Assembly (NCBI RefSeq): GCF_000013645.1 | Contig: NC_007951.1 | Location: 1,736,001-1,800,000, forward strand | DNA length: 64,000 bases | Source: Paraburkholderia xenovorans LB400 | Lineage (GTDB): Bacteria; Pseudomonadota; Gammaproteobacteria; Burkholderiales; Burkholderiaceae | Direction of reading: 5' to 3' | Shown here: piece after piece, positions 45,881-54,590 of the stretch | How the letters are laid out: each line of letters begins with the position of its first letter | How positions within the stretch are numbered: position 1 is the first letter of the stretch | The notes under the pieces: model-generated | The model's database searches: none | What the model saw: the letters and a program-made list of their open reading frames with translations, nothing else | Told to the model about the DNA's origin: nothing | Position numbers and translations under genes: made by a program

Positions 45881-47714
45881 ATGAGCGCGAGGTGTATCAG
45901 TTCAGGTGGCGATACGAACATCGTGGGCTCGAATGTAAAGGGCAATCACGTTTCTGCGGATGTGGGCGGGAACCTGAACATTGCCTCGGTGCAGGATACG
46001 ACGGTGAGTAGCGCGCATCAGCAAAGCTCGGGCGGTGGTTTCAGCATCAGCCAGGGCGGGGGCGGCGCGAGCTTCAGCAGCCAGCACGGCAGCGCGAACG
46101 GCAACTATGCCGCAGTGAACGGGCAGGCCGGGATTCAGGCAGGCTCCGGTGGTTTTGATGTGAACGTGAAAGGCAATACGGATCTGAAGGGCGCGTACAT
46201 TGCCAGCGATGCGGACCCGTCGAAGAACACCCTTGCCACGGGTACGCTGACGTACTCGGACATGCAGAATCATTCGGACTACAGCGCGTCGACAAGCGGC
46301 TTCAGTGCGGGCACGCAGGGCGTCATGCCGATGCTGGGTCAGTCGGCAAGCGGCAGTTCCAGTGCGACGACGAAGAGCGGCGTGAGCGCGGGCACGATTA
46401 CCATTACCGATTCCGCGAATCAGAAGCAGGAAGTGGCGAGCCTGAACCGGGATACGTCGAACCTGAACGGTACGGTGTCGAAGCTGCCTGACGTGAACAC
46501 GGTGCTTGGCAATCAGGCTGATGTGATGAACGCGGCCAATGCGGCAGGGGAAGCGGTGGCGAAGGACATCGGCACGTACGCGGACTACAAGCAGAAAGCG
46601 GCGCTTGACGGCGCGAAGGCGGCGAACGCGCTCGGAGAAACCGGTACGGCGGCGCAATACGGGCAGGATGCGGCGGACTGGGGAGAAGGGGGCGCGGATC
46701 GCGTCGGTATGCACATTGTGGCAGGCGCGGTGCTTGGCGGGCTGGGTGGTGGCAACTTTGGCAGCGCGCTCGGCGGGGCGGCAGGTGCGGGGGTTTCGGC
46801 TGGACTCGCGCCGAGGTTGAATGAGTTGAGTAATTCGATTGCCAATGGGGATCCGACCGGCAATGCGACGGCTGACAGGATGCTCGGGCAGGTTGTTTCG
46901 AATCTGGTGGCGGGGGGCGGCGGGTGCGGCTGCAGGGGGTGGTGCAGGTGCTTTTGCTGCGTCGAATGCGGATATGTACAATCGGCAGTTGCATCCTGAG
47001 GAAAAGCAGGCAATCAAAAATCTGGCCAACGGGGACACCGATAAAGAACACCGCTTGGAAGCGGCTGGATGTGCCTTGGTTCACTGTGCGGCCGAATTTG
47101 CGCCGGGTACGGTGGACTACGCTAAATATTCAGCGCTGGAGGCAGAAGGTGCAGGCTACACCACCGAACAGGCTCAGTTGCGGAACTACACCGGTACGTC
47201 TGTCTCGCTTGCGGGCTATGGTGGCATGGTGCGGCAGAACTCGGGGGGATTGTTCCAATATCCTGTGGCTGATTCAACTGCTGACAACAAGGCAATGCAG
47301 GCTGCAATGGAGGCTCAGCGCCCCGGGTCAGTTGACTATTTGACGGTACAAGGTGGCGGACTTGGGGTCAGCGGCGCATTAACTGTCAATCTTCATAACG
47401 GCAATGTTTACTTGTCGGGCTCAGGCTCGGTGCCTGTCGTGCCAGGCGCGTCAATTGTTGGGGGTATGGTCGCCTCCAACCCGGGATTACCTTCGGGACA
47501 GAAAGGAAGCAACACCGACGACTTTTTGGCGGGCGCATCTGCTGGAGGCGGTGCGTGCGCGTTCGGTGTCTGCGGGGGCGTGAACCACGGAATCGGTGGT
47601 GATACTGCCTTCGAGGTAGGCGTAGGAACAGGTGGGATAACCAAGGCGCCTAATCTGAGTGGGTATGGCGGCACAGGATACGGCAATCGTATTGGCAAAA
47701 TGCCTGGGTATTGA
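45881..47714 (+). pseudogene. Module 4: BcpA copy with frameshift before a Gly-rich toxin
   Basis: From about 45898 the DNA copies the bcpA-type block at 50636. The frame is broken near 46912-46917, where this copy has one extra G in a GGGGGG run relative to 51651-51656. Translation from the left ends at 46999. The toxin, after the ADMYN boundary, continues in another frame to 47714. It has an entry segment with two Cys (AAGCALVHCAAEF), then QNSGGLFQYP and a long Gly-rich beta-prone part (SVDYLTVQGGGLG). No catalytic motif is recognised. The G-run may permit slippage or reversion, so silencing could be reversible. Confidence 0.75.
45898..46980 (+). repeat. Direct repeat C: near-identical to 50636-51717
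   Basis: About 1.08 kb almost identical to 50636-51717, ending at the toxin boundary (GATATGTACAA). Observed differences are a few substitutions and one extra G near 46915. Confidence 0.88.
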
Positions 47715-47728
47715 TTGGAGCGTATTAC

Positions 47729-48169
47729 ATGCGAAATCTAAAGATCTGGATTGGTGGGCTGCTTGTGCTGGCATTTGGATACATTTTCTTTCATGGCGTA
47801 CTACTCAAAAACCCAACCGATGTCTCGCGCAAGTTTAATTTGATGAAGTCTGACATGGACTACATGCTCGGGATGGGTGGGAAGGTGGTATTCCGAAAAG
47901 ACTTGGATCGCGGAAGCGTAGCGTCCCTGACGCGAAACATCAGTGCCAACTCGTGGACTGATCAATTATTTGACAGATATCAGATGGCGCTTGAGGGCCG
48001 AGGATGGAAAGTCAGGCAGCACACCGACAACGAAAAATGGGAGGCATGCAAACTCGGTGCGCTAGCCAGGCTCGACATTAAGCCAGAATTCTTCCCGGCG
48101 CTCTCCACCAACACGTATGAAGTCCGCTTTGAGTACAGCTCCGCAACGATTGGCGAATGTGGCCCTTGA
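47729..48169 (+). CDS. Module 4 immunity candidate, membrane-anchored
   Basis: 146 residues. One N-terminal membrane helix (IWIGGLLVLAFGYIFFHGVLL) is followed by a soluble domain (FDRYQMALEGRGWKV). GGAG lies nine bases upstream. It directly follows the module 4 toxin (14 bp) and overlaps the next toxin start by 13 bp. Not recognised otherwise; the role is from position. Confidence 0.65.
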   Translation: MRNLKIWIGGLLVLAFGYIFFHGVLLKNPTDVSRKFNLMKSDMDYMLGMGGKVVFRKDLDRGSVASLTRNISANSWTDQLFDRYQMALEGRGWKVRQHTDNEKWEACKLGALARLDIKPEFFPALSTNTYEVRFEYSSATIGECGP

Positions 48170-49029
48170 GCGATAGCACTTCTGATAACCAAGCCTACAC
48201 AGACCGGTTCAATCGGCTGTTGCATTCTGATGAACGTCAATGGGCGAAGGCCAATGCAAGCAAGTTCGCGCAGTTCTACAAGGACCAGACCGGCCAAGAC
48301 CTTACTGTCGATCAGGCGCAGAACATGTTGCTGGCGAACGGCTACCGTCTGGTCGATTCAGTGGCCAGCAAGGGACCCGGCGGCGATGCCACCGCCGTGG
48401 CGTTTATCAGCCAGAATGCAGGCAAAATGTTCACGGCGACTACAGCCGAGTACAACAACCCGTTCCTCTATAGCAATGCCGATCATTCGCTGTCGCCCGA
48501 ACAGCAAGCGCTTCCAGGTCACCAAGCACATCCGCAAATTGGTGTGGCAGCAGGCGGTACGCTAGCGATGGTCACACTTGGGACAGTCATGCCTGTTGTT
48601 GCAACCGGTTGGGCGATTAACTCGCTGTACGACTATGGCGGTGACACGCTGGCATACGTGACTGGTCTGAGCAAGGATGCGCCGAACACCTCAAAGTCAC
48701 TTACAGTTGGTTTTGTTGCAGGTCTGGCCGGACCGGCTGCGTTATCTCTCGATACCCTTGGAAATGGGATTGGTGCCAAAGTGGCGGTTGGGGTATACAA
48801 CGGCATACTAAATGGGACGGCGGCCTACGGCGGAAACGCAATCGCGAATCCATCAAGCGACCCATCTGCTAACGCAACTACCTGCGCAACTTCTTACGGC
48901 ATCGGTACGATGGCACAAACGCTGATGCCGGGCAAAACCGGCGACATCGCGAACCACGTCATTCAGACCTTGTCGGGGCCGACTCAGACGGCGGTTCAAA
49001 ACGCAAACAAGACGACCGGAAAGAAATGA
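48157..49029 (+). CDS. Module 5: orphan toxin with LLANGYRL entry domain
   Basis: 290 residues with no bcpA repeats. It begins almost at the toxin boundary (FNRLLHSDERQWAK near residue 18). An entry-type domain follows (TVDQAQNMLLANGYRLVD; FISQNAGKMF), shared with the head of module 6. The C-terminal part is hydrophobic and Gly-rich (LSKDAPNTSKS, then VGFVAGLAGPAALSLD) and distantly resembles module 1 and 3 toxins. It starts inside the module 4 immunity gene, so translation is coupled. Confidence 0.75.
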   Translation: MWPLSDSTSDNQAYTDRFNRLLHSDERQWAKANASKFAQFYKDQTGQDLTVDQAQNMLLANGYRLVDSVASKGPGGDATAVAFISQNAGKMFTATTAEYNNPFLYSNADHSLSPEQQALPGHQAHPQIGVAAGGTLAMVTLGTVMPVVATGWAINSLYDYGGDTLAYVTGLSKDAPNTSKSLTVGFVAGLAGPAALSLDTLGNGIGAKVAVGVYNGILNGTAAYGGNAIANPSSDPSANATTCATSYGIGTMAQTLMPGKTGDIANHVIQTLSGPTQTAVQNANKTTGKK

Positions 49030-49048
49030 CCAACCTTGGCAATATCTG

Positions 49049-49444
49049 ATGAACATCTTATCCACTCCATTCGAACTTATTAATGGTGGCGGCTCAAGTG
49101 CCGTCTCGGGCGCATTACTTCTAGCTGTGGAATGTTTGATTGTCTGTTTGGCATTTCTGACTATTCGGCGTCTCGCCATTTTTGCAGGAGCAAAGAAAAT
49201 GCGAGTTACAGGACATGTGAAACGGAAATGGGTAATACCCGAACATCGTGAATGGCAAGGGAAGGCATACGTCACTGTACTTGCAAAGAACGCACTCGAA
49301 GTGAATGTTGAGAATCGTTCCTTGCAATTCTGTCCCGTCGCATGGAAATACGACCGGGTTAACGAAGGCGACGAAATCGACATCGTTGTACAGCGGGGCC
49401 GTTTTGAGGGCGAGCTACGAATCCTGGATATCGGGCCATTCTGA
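49049..49444 (+). CDS. Module 5 immunity candidate, membrane-anchored
   Basis: 131 residues. A membrane helix at about 18-43 (VSGALLLAVECLIVCLAFLT) precedes a beta-rich domain (VTGHVKRKWVIPEHREW, then EGDEIDIVVQRGRFEGELRI), as in OB/NfeD-like folds. It lies 19 bp after toxin 5 and 16 bp before module 6. Function by position. Confidence 0.65.
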   Translation: MNILSTPFELINGGGSSAVSGALLLAVECLIVCLAFLTIRRLAIFAGAKKMRVTGHVKRKWVIPEHREWQGKAYVTVLAKNALEVNVENRSLQFCPVAWKYDRVNEGDEIDIVVQRGRFEGELRILDIGPF

Positions 49445-49460
49445 TTGACCCATCAAGGAC

Positions 49461-52400
49461 ATGTACAACCGGCAACTACACCCCGACGAGCGACAGTGGG
49501 CGAAAGATAACGCCAAACAGTTTGCCCAGTTCTACGAGGACAAGACTGGCCAGTCGATCACGGCGGATCAGGCGCAGAACATGTTGCTGGCCAACGGCTA
49601 TCGTCTCGTTGATGCTGCGGCGAGCAAGGGACCTGGTGGTGATGCGACTGCGGTGGCGTTTATCAGTCAGAACGCAGGTGGCATGTTCACCGCTACTTCA
49701 GCCGAGTACAACAGTCCCTTCCTTTATGGTAACAAGGATGGTTCGCTGACGCCGGAGCAACGGGCATTGCCGGGAGCCGTCGCTAATCCTAAACTCGGCC
49801 TCGCTATTGCGGGCGCGTTGGCGGCACCGGCGGTCCTTCCTGCACTGGCAGCGATACCGGGTGCGCCGATCTTCGGGATTGACGGGGCATTGGGTTCGGG
49901 GACCTGGACATCATCGGTGGGAACCGGCGCGATTAGCGCGGGCATCAACGCGGGCTCGCAGTATTGCCAGAACGGGACGGTCAATCCCATTGACGTGGCC
50001 GTTGCTGCGATATCGGGAGGCGTTGGCGCATCCGGCGGGCTGGGATGGAACGTGTTCGTGAATGGCGTGGGTGGTTCGGCAGGCACGGCGATCAATAACG
50101 CGATCCAGCAGTCGCAGGCGGCGGGTAGCAGTCAGGATGGACGGGCCAAGGCCCTGCACACGATTGCCGCGGTCGGCAACGCCGGCAGCGCGGTCGGGTC
50201 GCTGGCGGGTGGCGGCGCTCCGGATATCAGCGTGCAGTTGAGCTACGGCACGAGCAGGACGAAGAACACTTTCACGGAAGACCAGACCACGCAGACCGGC
50301 TCGACCGTCAAGGCCGGTGGCATGGCATCATTCACCGCGACCGGTGGCGGTGATGGGGCAGCGTCGTCGAATAATGGCAACGTGACGGTCGCCGGTTCGA
50401 GTGTCAGTGGCAACGATGTCATGCTGAGCGCGAAGAACGATGTGAATCTCCTGAACACGACGAACACCGATTCGACGCGCAGCACCAACGAATCGAGCAG
50501 TGCGAGCGTGGGCGTTTCGTACGGCACCAAAGGTTTTGGTGTGTCGGCGTCGATGAGCAAGGCGCACGGCGATGCGAATTCGGATGCGGCGATGCAGAAC
50601 AACACGTATGTGAGCGCGACCAATAACGTGCCGATCAGTTCCGGCGGCGATACGAACATCGTCGGCTCGAATGTAAAGGGCAATCACGTTGCTGCGGATG
50701 TGGGCGGGAACCTGAACATTGCCTCGGTGCAGGATACGACGGTGAGTAGCGCGCATCAGCAAAGCTCGGGCGGTGGTTTCAGCATCAGCCAGGGCGGGGG
50801 CGGCGCGAGCTTCAGCAGCCAGCACGGCAGCGCGAACGGCAACTATGCCGCAGTGAACGGGCAGGCCGGGATTCAGGCAGGCTCCGGTGGTTTTGATGTG
50901 AACGTGAAAGGCAATACGGATCTGAAGGGCGCGTACATTGCCAGCGATGCGGACCCGTCGAAGAACACCCTTGCCACGGGTACGCTGACGTACTCGGACA
51001 TGCAGAATCATTCGGACTACAGCGCGTCGACAAGCGGCTTCAGTGCGGGCACGCAGGGCGTCATGCCGATGCTGGGTCAGTCGGCAAGCGGCAGTTCCAG
51101 TGCGACGACGAAGAGCGGCGTGAGCGCGGGCACGATTACCATTACCGATTCCGCGAATCAGAAGCAGGAAGTGGCGAGCCTGAACCGGGATACGTCGAAC
51201 CTGAACGGTACGGTGTCGAAGCTGCCTGACGTGAACACGGTGCTTGGCAATCAGGCTGATGTGATGAACGCGGCCAATGCGGCAGGGGAAGCGGTGGCGA
51301 AGGACATCGGCACGTACGCGGACTACAGGCAGAAAGCGGCGCTTGACGGCGCGAAGGCGGCGAACGCGCTCGGAGAAACCGGTACGGCGGCGCAATACGG
51401 GCAGGATGCGGCGGACTGGGGAGAAGGGGGCGCGGATCGCGTCGGTATGCACATTGTGGCGGGCGCGGTGCTTGGCGGGCTGGGTGGTGGCAACTTTGGC
51501 AGCGCGCTCGGCGGGGCGGCAGGTGCGGGGGTTTCGGCTGGACTCGCGCCGAGGTTGAATGAGTTGAGTAATTCGATTGCCAATGGGGATCCGACTGGCA
51601 ATGCGACGGCTGACAGGATGCTCGGGCAGGTTGTTTCGAATCTGGTGGCGGGGGCGGCGGGTGCGGCTGTAGGGGGTGGTGCAGGTGCTTTTGCTGCGTC
51701 GAATGCGGATATGTACAACCGGCAACTACATCAGCCCGAAAAAACGAAGGCACAGCAGATTGCAGCGGCGGCAAAGGATCAAGGGCTGATGAACCCTGAT
51801 GGTTCGCCGATCACGGCGGCACAGATCGAAAACGCCATGCGTGGGGCGAACAATAGCCAATATGGTGAGATCGCTGCGACGGGCGTCGTTGTGCCGTTGA
51901 ACGCGGGTACGCCTGCGGGTGCGGTTTATGACACGGCCGGGATGAAGCTGGTGGCGGACAGCACGGGGAGTTATCTGGTGCAAGATCCGTCGATGTTGGC
52001 GACACCATCAAAAGCGCTGCAAGACTTGATTACCCAGAACACGGGCGGCTCAAATTCGCCGTATAGCTGGAATGCGCCATCTACCCAAAATGCAGCCGGG
52101 CCAAGGATCGATGCTACTGGGCCGTTCACTCCGGCGGCAAATGGCTGCATTACGGCTGAATGTGCGGCCGGTATGCCCAACTCAGATCCACGCAGCAATC
52201 CCGACGTTACCGTGCAGGCGGGCTTTCACGTGCCGGTCTCTCCAGGAATTGCTGTCGGGCCGAATTTCTCGTACACGCCGAGCGATGGTTCGGCTTCGCT
52301 TAAGCCGGACGTCACAATCGGTAGTTTGGGGGATTTCGGAGCGAGCATCAATTTTTCGGGCGATTCGCGTTATTCAGGTCCAACGTCGGTCGGGGTGGGC

Positions 52401-52577
52401 ATTGGCAAATACTTTGGCGTCCAAGTAGTCCCGAGTAATGTAACGGCGTGGCAGGAAAAATCCTGGTATGACGCGACGCGCTACATAAATGGTGTTTCAG
52501 TCGGTATCGGCGCGGGCTTCAGTACACCTGTCAACGCTTCGGTCGATCCGACCTATCAATCTCCGGTGAAGCGATGA
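49461..52577 (+). CDS. Module 6: chimera, orphan toxin head fused to BcpA block and new toxin
   Basis: 1038 residues. The head (1-210) is an orphan toxin that starts at MYNRQLHPDERQWAK with the LLANGYRL entry domain. Inside the head's hydrophobic region it switches in frame, near TAINNAIQQSQAAG (50090-50130), into bcpA-type repeats (about 210-730). A second boundary ADMYN (51710) then leads to a third part. This final toxin has PDGSPITAAQIENAMRG and a Gly-rich beta-prone end (ASINFSG, GIGKYFG). No secretion signal. The fusion point is identical DNA in both parents, so recombination there is very likely. The stop overlaps the next gene (ATGA). Confidence 0.75.
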   Translation: MYNRQLHPDERQWAKDNAKQFAQFYEDKTGQSITADQAQNMLLANGYRLVDAAASKGPGGDATAVAFISQNAGGMFTATSAEYNSPFLYGNKDGSLTPEQRALPGAVANPKLGLAIAGALAAPAVLPALAAIPGAPIFGIDGALGSGTWTSSVGTGAISAGINAGSQYCQNGTVNPIDVAVAAISGGVGASGGLGWNVFVNGVGGSAGTAINNAIQQSQAAGSSQDGRAKALHTIAAVGNAGSAVGSLAGGGAPDISVQLSYGTSRTKNTFTEDQTTQTGSTVKAGGMASFTATGGGDGAASSNNGNVTVAGSSVSGNDVMLSAKNDVNLLNTTNTDSTRSTNESSSASVGVSYGTKGFGVSASMSKAHGDANSDAAMQNNTYVSATNNVPISSGGDTNIVGSNVKGNHVAADVGGNLNIASVQDTTVSSAHQQSSGGGFSISQGGGGASFSSQHGSANGNYAAVNGQAGIQAGSGGFDVNVKGNTDLKGAYIASDADPSKNTLATGTLTYSDMQNHSDYSASTSGFSAGTQGVMPMLGQSASGSSSATTKSGVSAGTITITDSANQKQEVASLNRDTSNLNGTVSKLPDVNTVLGNQADVMNAANAAGEAVAKDIGTYADYRQKAALDGAKAANALGETGTAAQYGQDAADWGEGGADRVGMHIVAGAVLGGLGGGNFGSALGGAAGAGVSAGLAPRLNELSNSIANGDPTGNATADRMLGQVVSNLVAGAAGAAVGGGAGAFAASNADMYNRQLHQPEKTKAQQIAAAAKDQGLMNPDGSPITAAQIENAMRGANNSQYGEIAATGVVVPLNAGTPAGAVYDTAGMKLVADSTGSYLVQDPSMLATPSKALQDLITQNTGGSNSPYSWNAPSTQNAAGPRIDATGPFTPAANGCITAECAAGMPNSDPRSNPDVTVQAGFHVPVSPGIAVGPNFSYTPSDGSASLKPDVTIGSLGDFGASINFSGDSRYSGPTSVGVGIGKYFGVQVVPSNVTAWQEKSWYDATRYINGVSVGIGAGFSTPVNASVDPTYQSPVKR

Positions 52578-52987
52578 AACCATTCTTTCAGACAACGCTT
52601 AGCCCTTCAGCAGGGGCGGTCGTGATTGGATTGCTGATTGTCGGCGTAATTGTGGTCTTTGTTCTACTGCCCGCAATTTCGCGAATAGCTGATAGAAGCG
52701 CCGGCCAGCTTATTGCGCAAGCGCGCGTCATCGCATCGTTCGGTCAGTCGGCTTTCCGTTCAGGGGGCGCGTTTTATAGATTCAGCGTTTACGAGCAGCA
52801 TCTTGTTGTGTGTTTTATAACTGCGCGGTCGTATTCCTACAAAGACGTTCGGCTGGTACAGGAGAAGTATGTGCAACGGGGGAAATTGACGGTAGATCTA
52901 GAGGGTATTCGCGTTGTCCTGTGGGGCAATGCCGAGAGTCTTGAACGCTTAGCGACGGGCCTGTCCGAACGGATAGCAAATCAATGA
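52574..52987 (+). CDS. Module 6 immunity candidate, membrane-anchored
   Basis: 137 residues. One strong N-terminal membrane helix (VVIGLLIVGVIVVFVLLPAI) is followed by a soluble domain (YRFSVYEQHLVVCFITARSYSYKDV). Its ATG overlaps the toxin 6 stop, and its TGA overlaps the toxin 7 ATG, so three genes are translationally chained. Confidence 0.68.
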   Translation: MKPFFQTTLSPSAGAVVIGLLIVGVIVVFVLLPAISRIADRSAGQLIAQARVIASFGQSAFRSGGAFYRFSVYEQHLVVCFITARSYSYKDVRLVQEKYVQRGKLTVDLEGIRVVLWGNAESLERLATGLSERIANQ

Positions 52988-53893
52988 CGGCGACAACGTT
53001 CGGTGCGACTCCTACGGGCGGTAGCAATACGGTTCGGTTCAACAGACAACTTCACCCGGATGAAAAGAGCGCGATAGCAAAACAGGCGAACGGCGACCAG
53101 GCGGAACAGGACAAACTGACAAAGGCGGCATGTCTCGCAGTGAAATGCTGGGCCGAGTATCCGCAGGGAAGCGACCAGTACAATGCCAACTATGTGAGTC
53201 AGCTTGAGGCGACGCAGCTTGGGCCGGAGATTGAGTGGGTGAACCGTCAGCAGGAAGGGGGATTGTTCAACTACTCGCCGGGGCAGAAGATCACGGACAT
53301 GGTGAAAAGTGATCCGCTGGGGACCGCAAAAGATTCGGCCAAGGTGGTGCTCGGCGGAGTGACGGCCAAGACCGGCGCAGGTATTTGCGCGACGACTGGT
53401 GCAGGAATGATTGCCGTTGGCCTGAGTGATATAGCCGAAGGTGCGGATGGGTTGTACAACCGTTACAACGGCATCAATTCGCCGGGAGTGAATCCGTTGC
53501 AGTATGGGTTTGCCGGACTTTGTGAACTTCCAGGTGGATTACTTCGTGGGTAGTGTGTGGGGAACGTTCACACGGGATGGGAATGCGTTCTTCGGTACGG
53601 GCGTAAATATGGCGCTTCCGAATCCGGTTCAAGCATCAGCTAGCATTACTGCTGGATGGCTTAATCAATCCAGCGTTGCACCAGGCCAGACGAATAACTT
53701 CGCCGGGGGCTATGCTGGTGACATGTCTGCCGCTTATGGCATATTTGGTGCTGGCATTATGAACTCGCCGGGCAATGGAACCGCGACAGTTATTGGCGTT
53801 GGTGGTGGAGTGAGCGCAGGCAAGAACACCAATATTGGCGGCACTGGAGGTGGGTATAGCAGTGACCAGGGCAAAACAAGAATGGGGTGGTAA
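52984..53893 (+). pseudogene. Module 7: orphan toxin, frameshifted / composite
   Basis: The first frame (52984-53553) begins just before FNRQLHPDEKSAI. It carries the two-Cys entry segment shared with module 4 (KAACLAVKCWAEY) and QQEGGLFNY. It then has a pre-toxin linker ending NRYNGINSPGVNPLQYGF, a junction motif common in bacterial polymorphic toxins. There the frame changes: the continuation (VNFQVDYFVGSVWGTFTRDG to 53893) is read from 53504. Either a frameshift or a recombination joined unrelated halves. The tail is Gly/Ser-rich and beta-prone, with no known catalytic motif. Confidence 0.65.
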
Positions 53894-53895
53894 CT

Positions 53896-54018
53896 ATGGT
53901 TGGTATTCCTGGCTCAACGCCTAAAACAAGAGGCCAGAAAATAGTGAGTGCGGTTGTCTTCACGGCGCTGATGAGCTTCATCGCGTACGTGGTGGTAAAG
54001 AATATCTTCTTTAGCTGA
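53896..54018 (+). CDS. Module 7 immunity candidate, 40-residue membrane peptide
   Basis: MVGIPGSTPKTRGQKIVSAV followed by a single membrane helix ending VVVKNIFFS. It starts 2 bp after the toxin 7 stop and is followed at once by a terminator. Its size is far below usual immunity proteins (about 80-150), but position and membrane helix fit the pattern of its neighbours. Confidence 0.55.
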   Translation: MVGIPGSTPKTRGQKIVSAVVFTALMSFIAYVVVKNIFFS

Positions 54019-54021
54019 AAC

Positions 54022-54052
54022 AACAAACCCGGCCTTGCGCCGGGTCTGTTGT
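54022..54052. terminator. Terminator hairpin after module 7
   Basis: AACAAACCCGGC pairs with GCCGGGTCTGTT (imperfect), followed by GTTT. Same family of hairpin as the two terminators after modules 1 and 2. Confidence 0.75.
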
Positions 54053-54064
54053 TTATGGGGTCAT

Positions 54065-54309
54065 TCAGTCCGGCGTGATGACGAGCCTGCGCTGGACTGC
54101 CATGACCGGGAAGCTATCAGTTGGGCAGCGACTACTGGCGGCCATAGCGGCCGTCGTGCGTGATGTGATGCTGGCAGCGGTCGAGCAACGCTTCGACACG
54201 ACGCCGGCAAGTGCACCCATCGAATGGCTGTCCGGGCAGGAGTCCGATGTATTCGAGCATCGCGTCGGTGGCCTGCATCCACGGAAAAGCAGTCCGTTTG
54301 CCCTGTTCG
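54065..54309 (-). pseudogene. SymE-like end (copy 3) fused to unknown remnant
   Basis: The minus-strand end reads VMAVQRRLVITPD stop, like SymE C-termini. Upstream, another minus frame reads FPWMQATDAMLEYIGLLPGQPFDG, which also recalls the SymE W-L-x-x-x-G-F-x-x-G pattern, but frames do not join. Decayed and not functional. Confidence 0.4.
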
Positions 54310-54314
54310 TACGG

Positions 54315-54590
54315 GATGTGATCGCGGCACGGGATGTGACAGGCAAGGCTGCGAGCGCCACGCCCGATGCGGCGACGGGTACGAATCACCATGACGAGAC
54401 GCAGGAGACGAAGACGAGCGGCTTCACGCTTGGGCCGGGCGGTAGTGCAGGGGATGCGATCAATAACACGATCCAGCAGTCGCAGGCGGCTGCTAGCAGT
54501 CAGGATGAACGGGCTCAGGGCCCTCTTTGCGCACGATTGCCGCAGTCGGCAATGCCGGCAGCGCGGCCGGGTCGCCGGCGGGTGGCGGTG
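54315..54590 (+). pseudogene. BcpA repeat fragment (module 8 remnant)
   Basis: DNA copies bcpA from 39763 (DVIAARDVTGKAAS, NHHDETQETKTSGF) with many substitutions. It then follows the 50126-type sequence (SSQDERA) and loses frame. It again starts next to a SymE scar, but no toxin boundary follows. Confidence 0.7.

Noticed and set aside
42448..54309. Insertion sequences at the module junctions
   Set aside because: No transposase frame, terminal inverted repeats or target duplications were seen; the junction sequence reads as SymE-like coding remnants instead.
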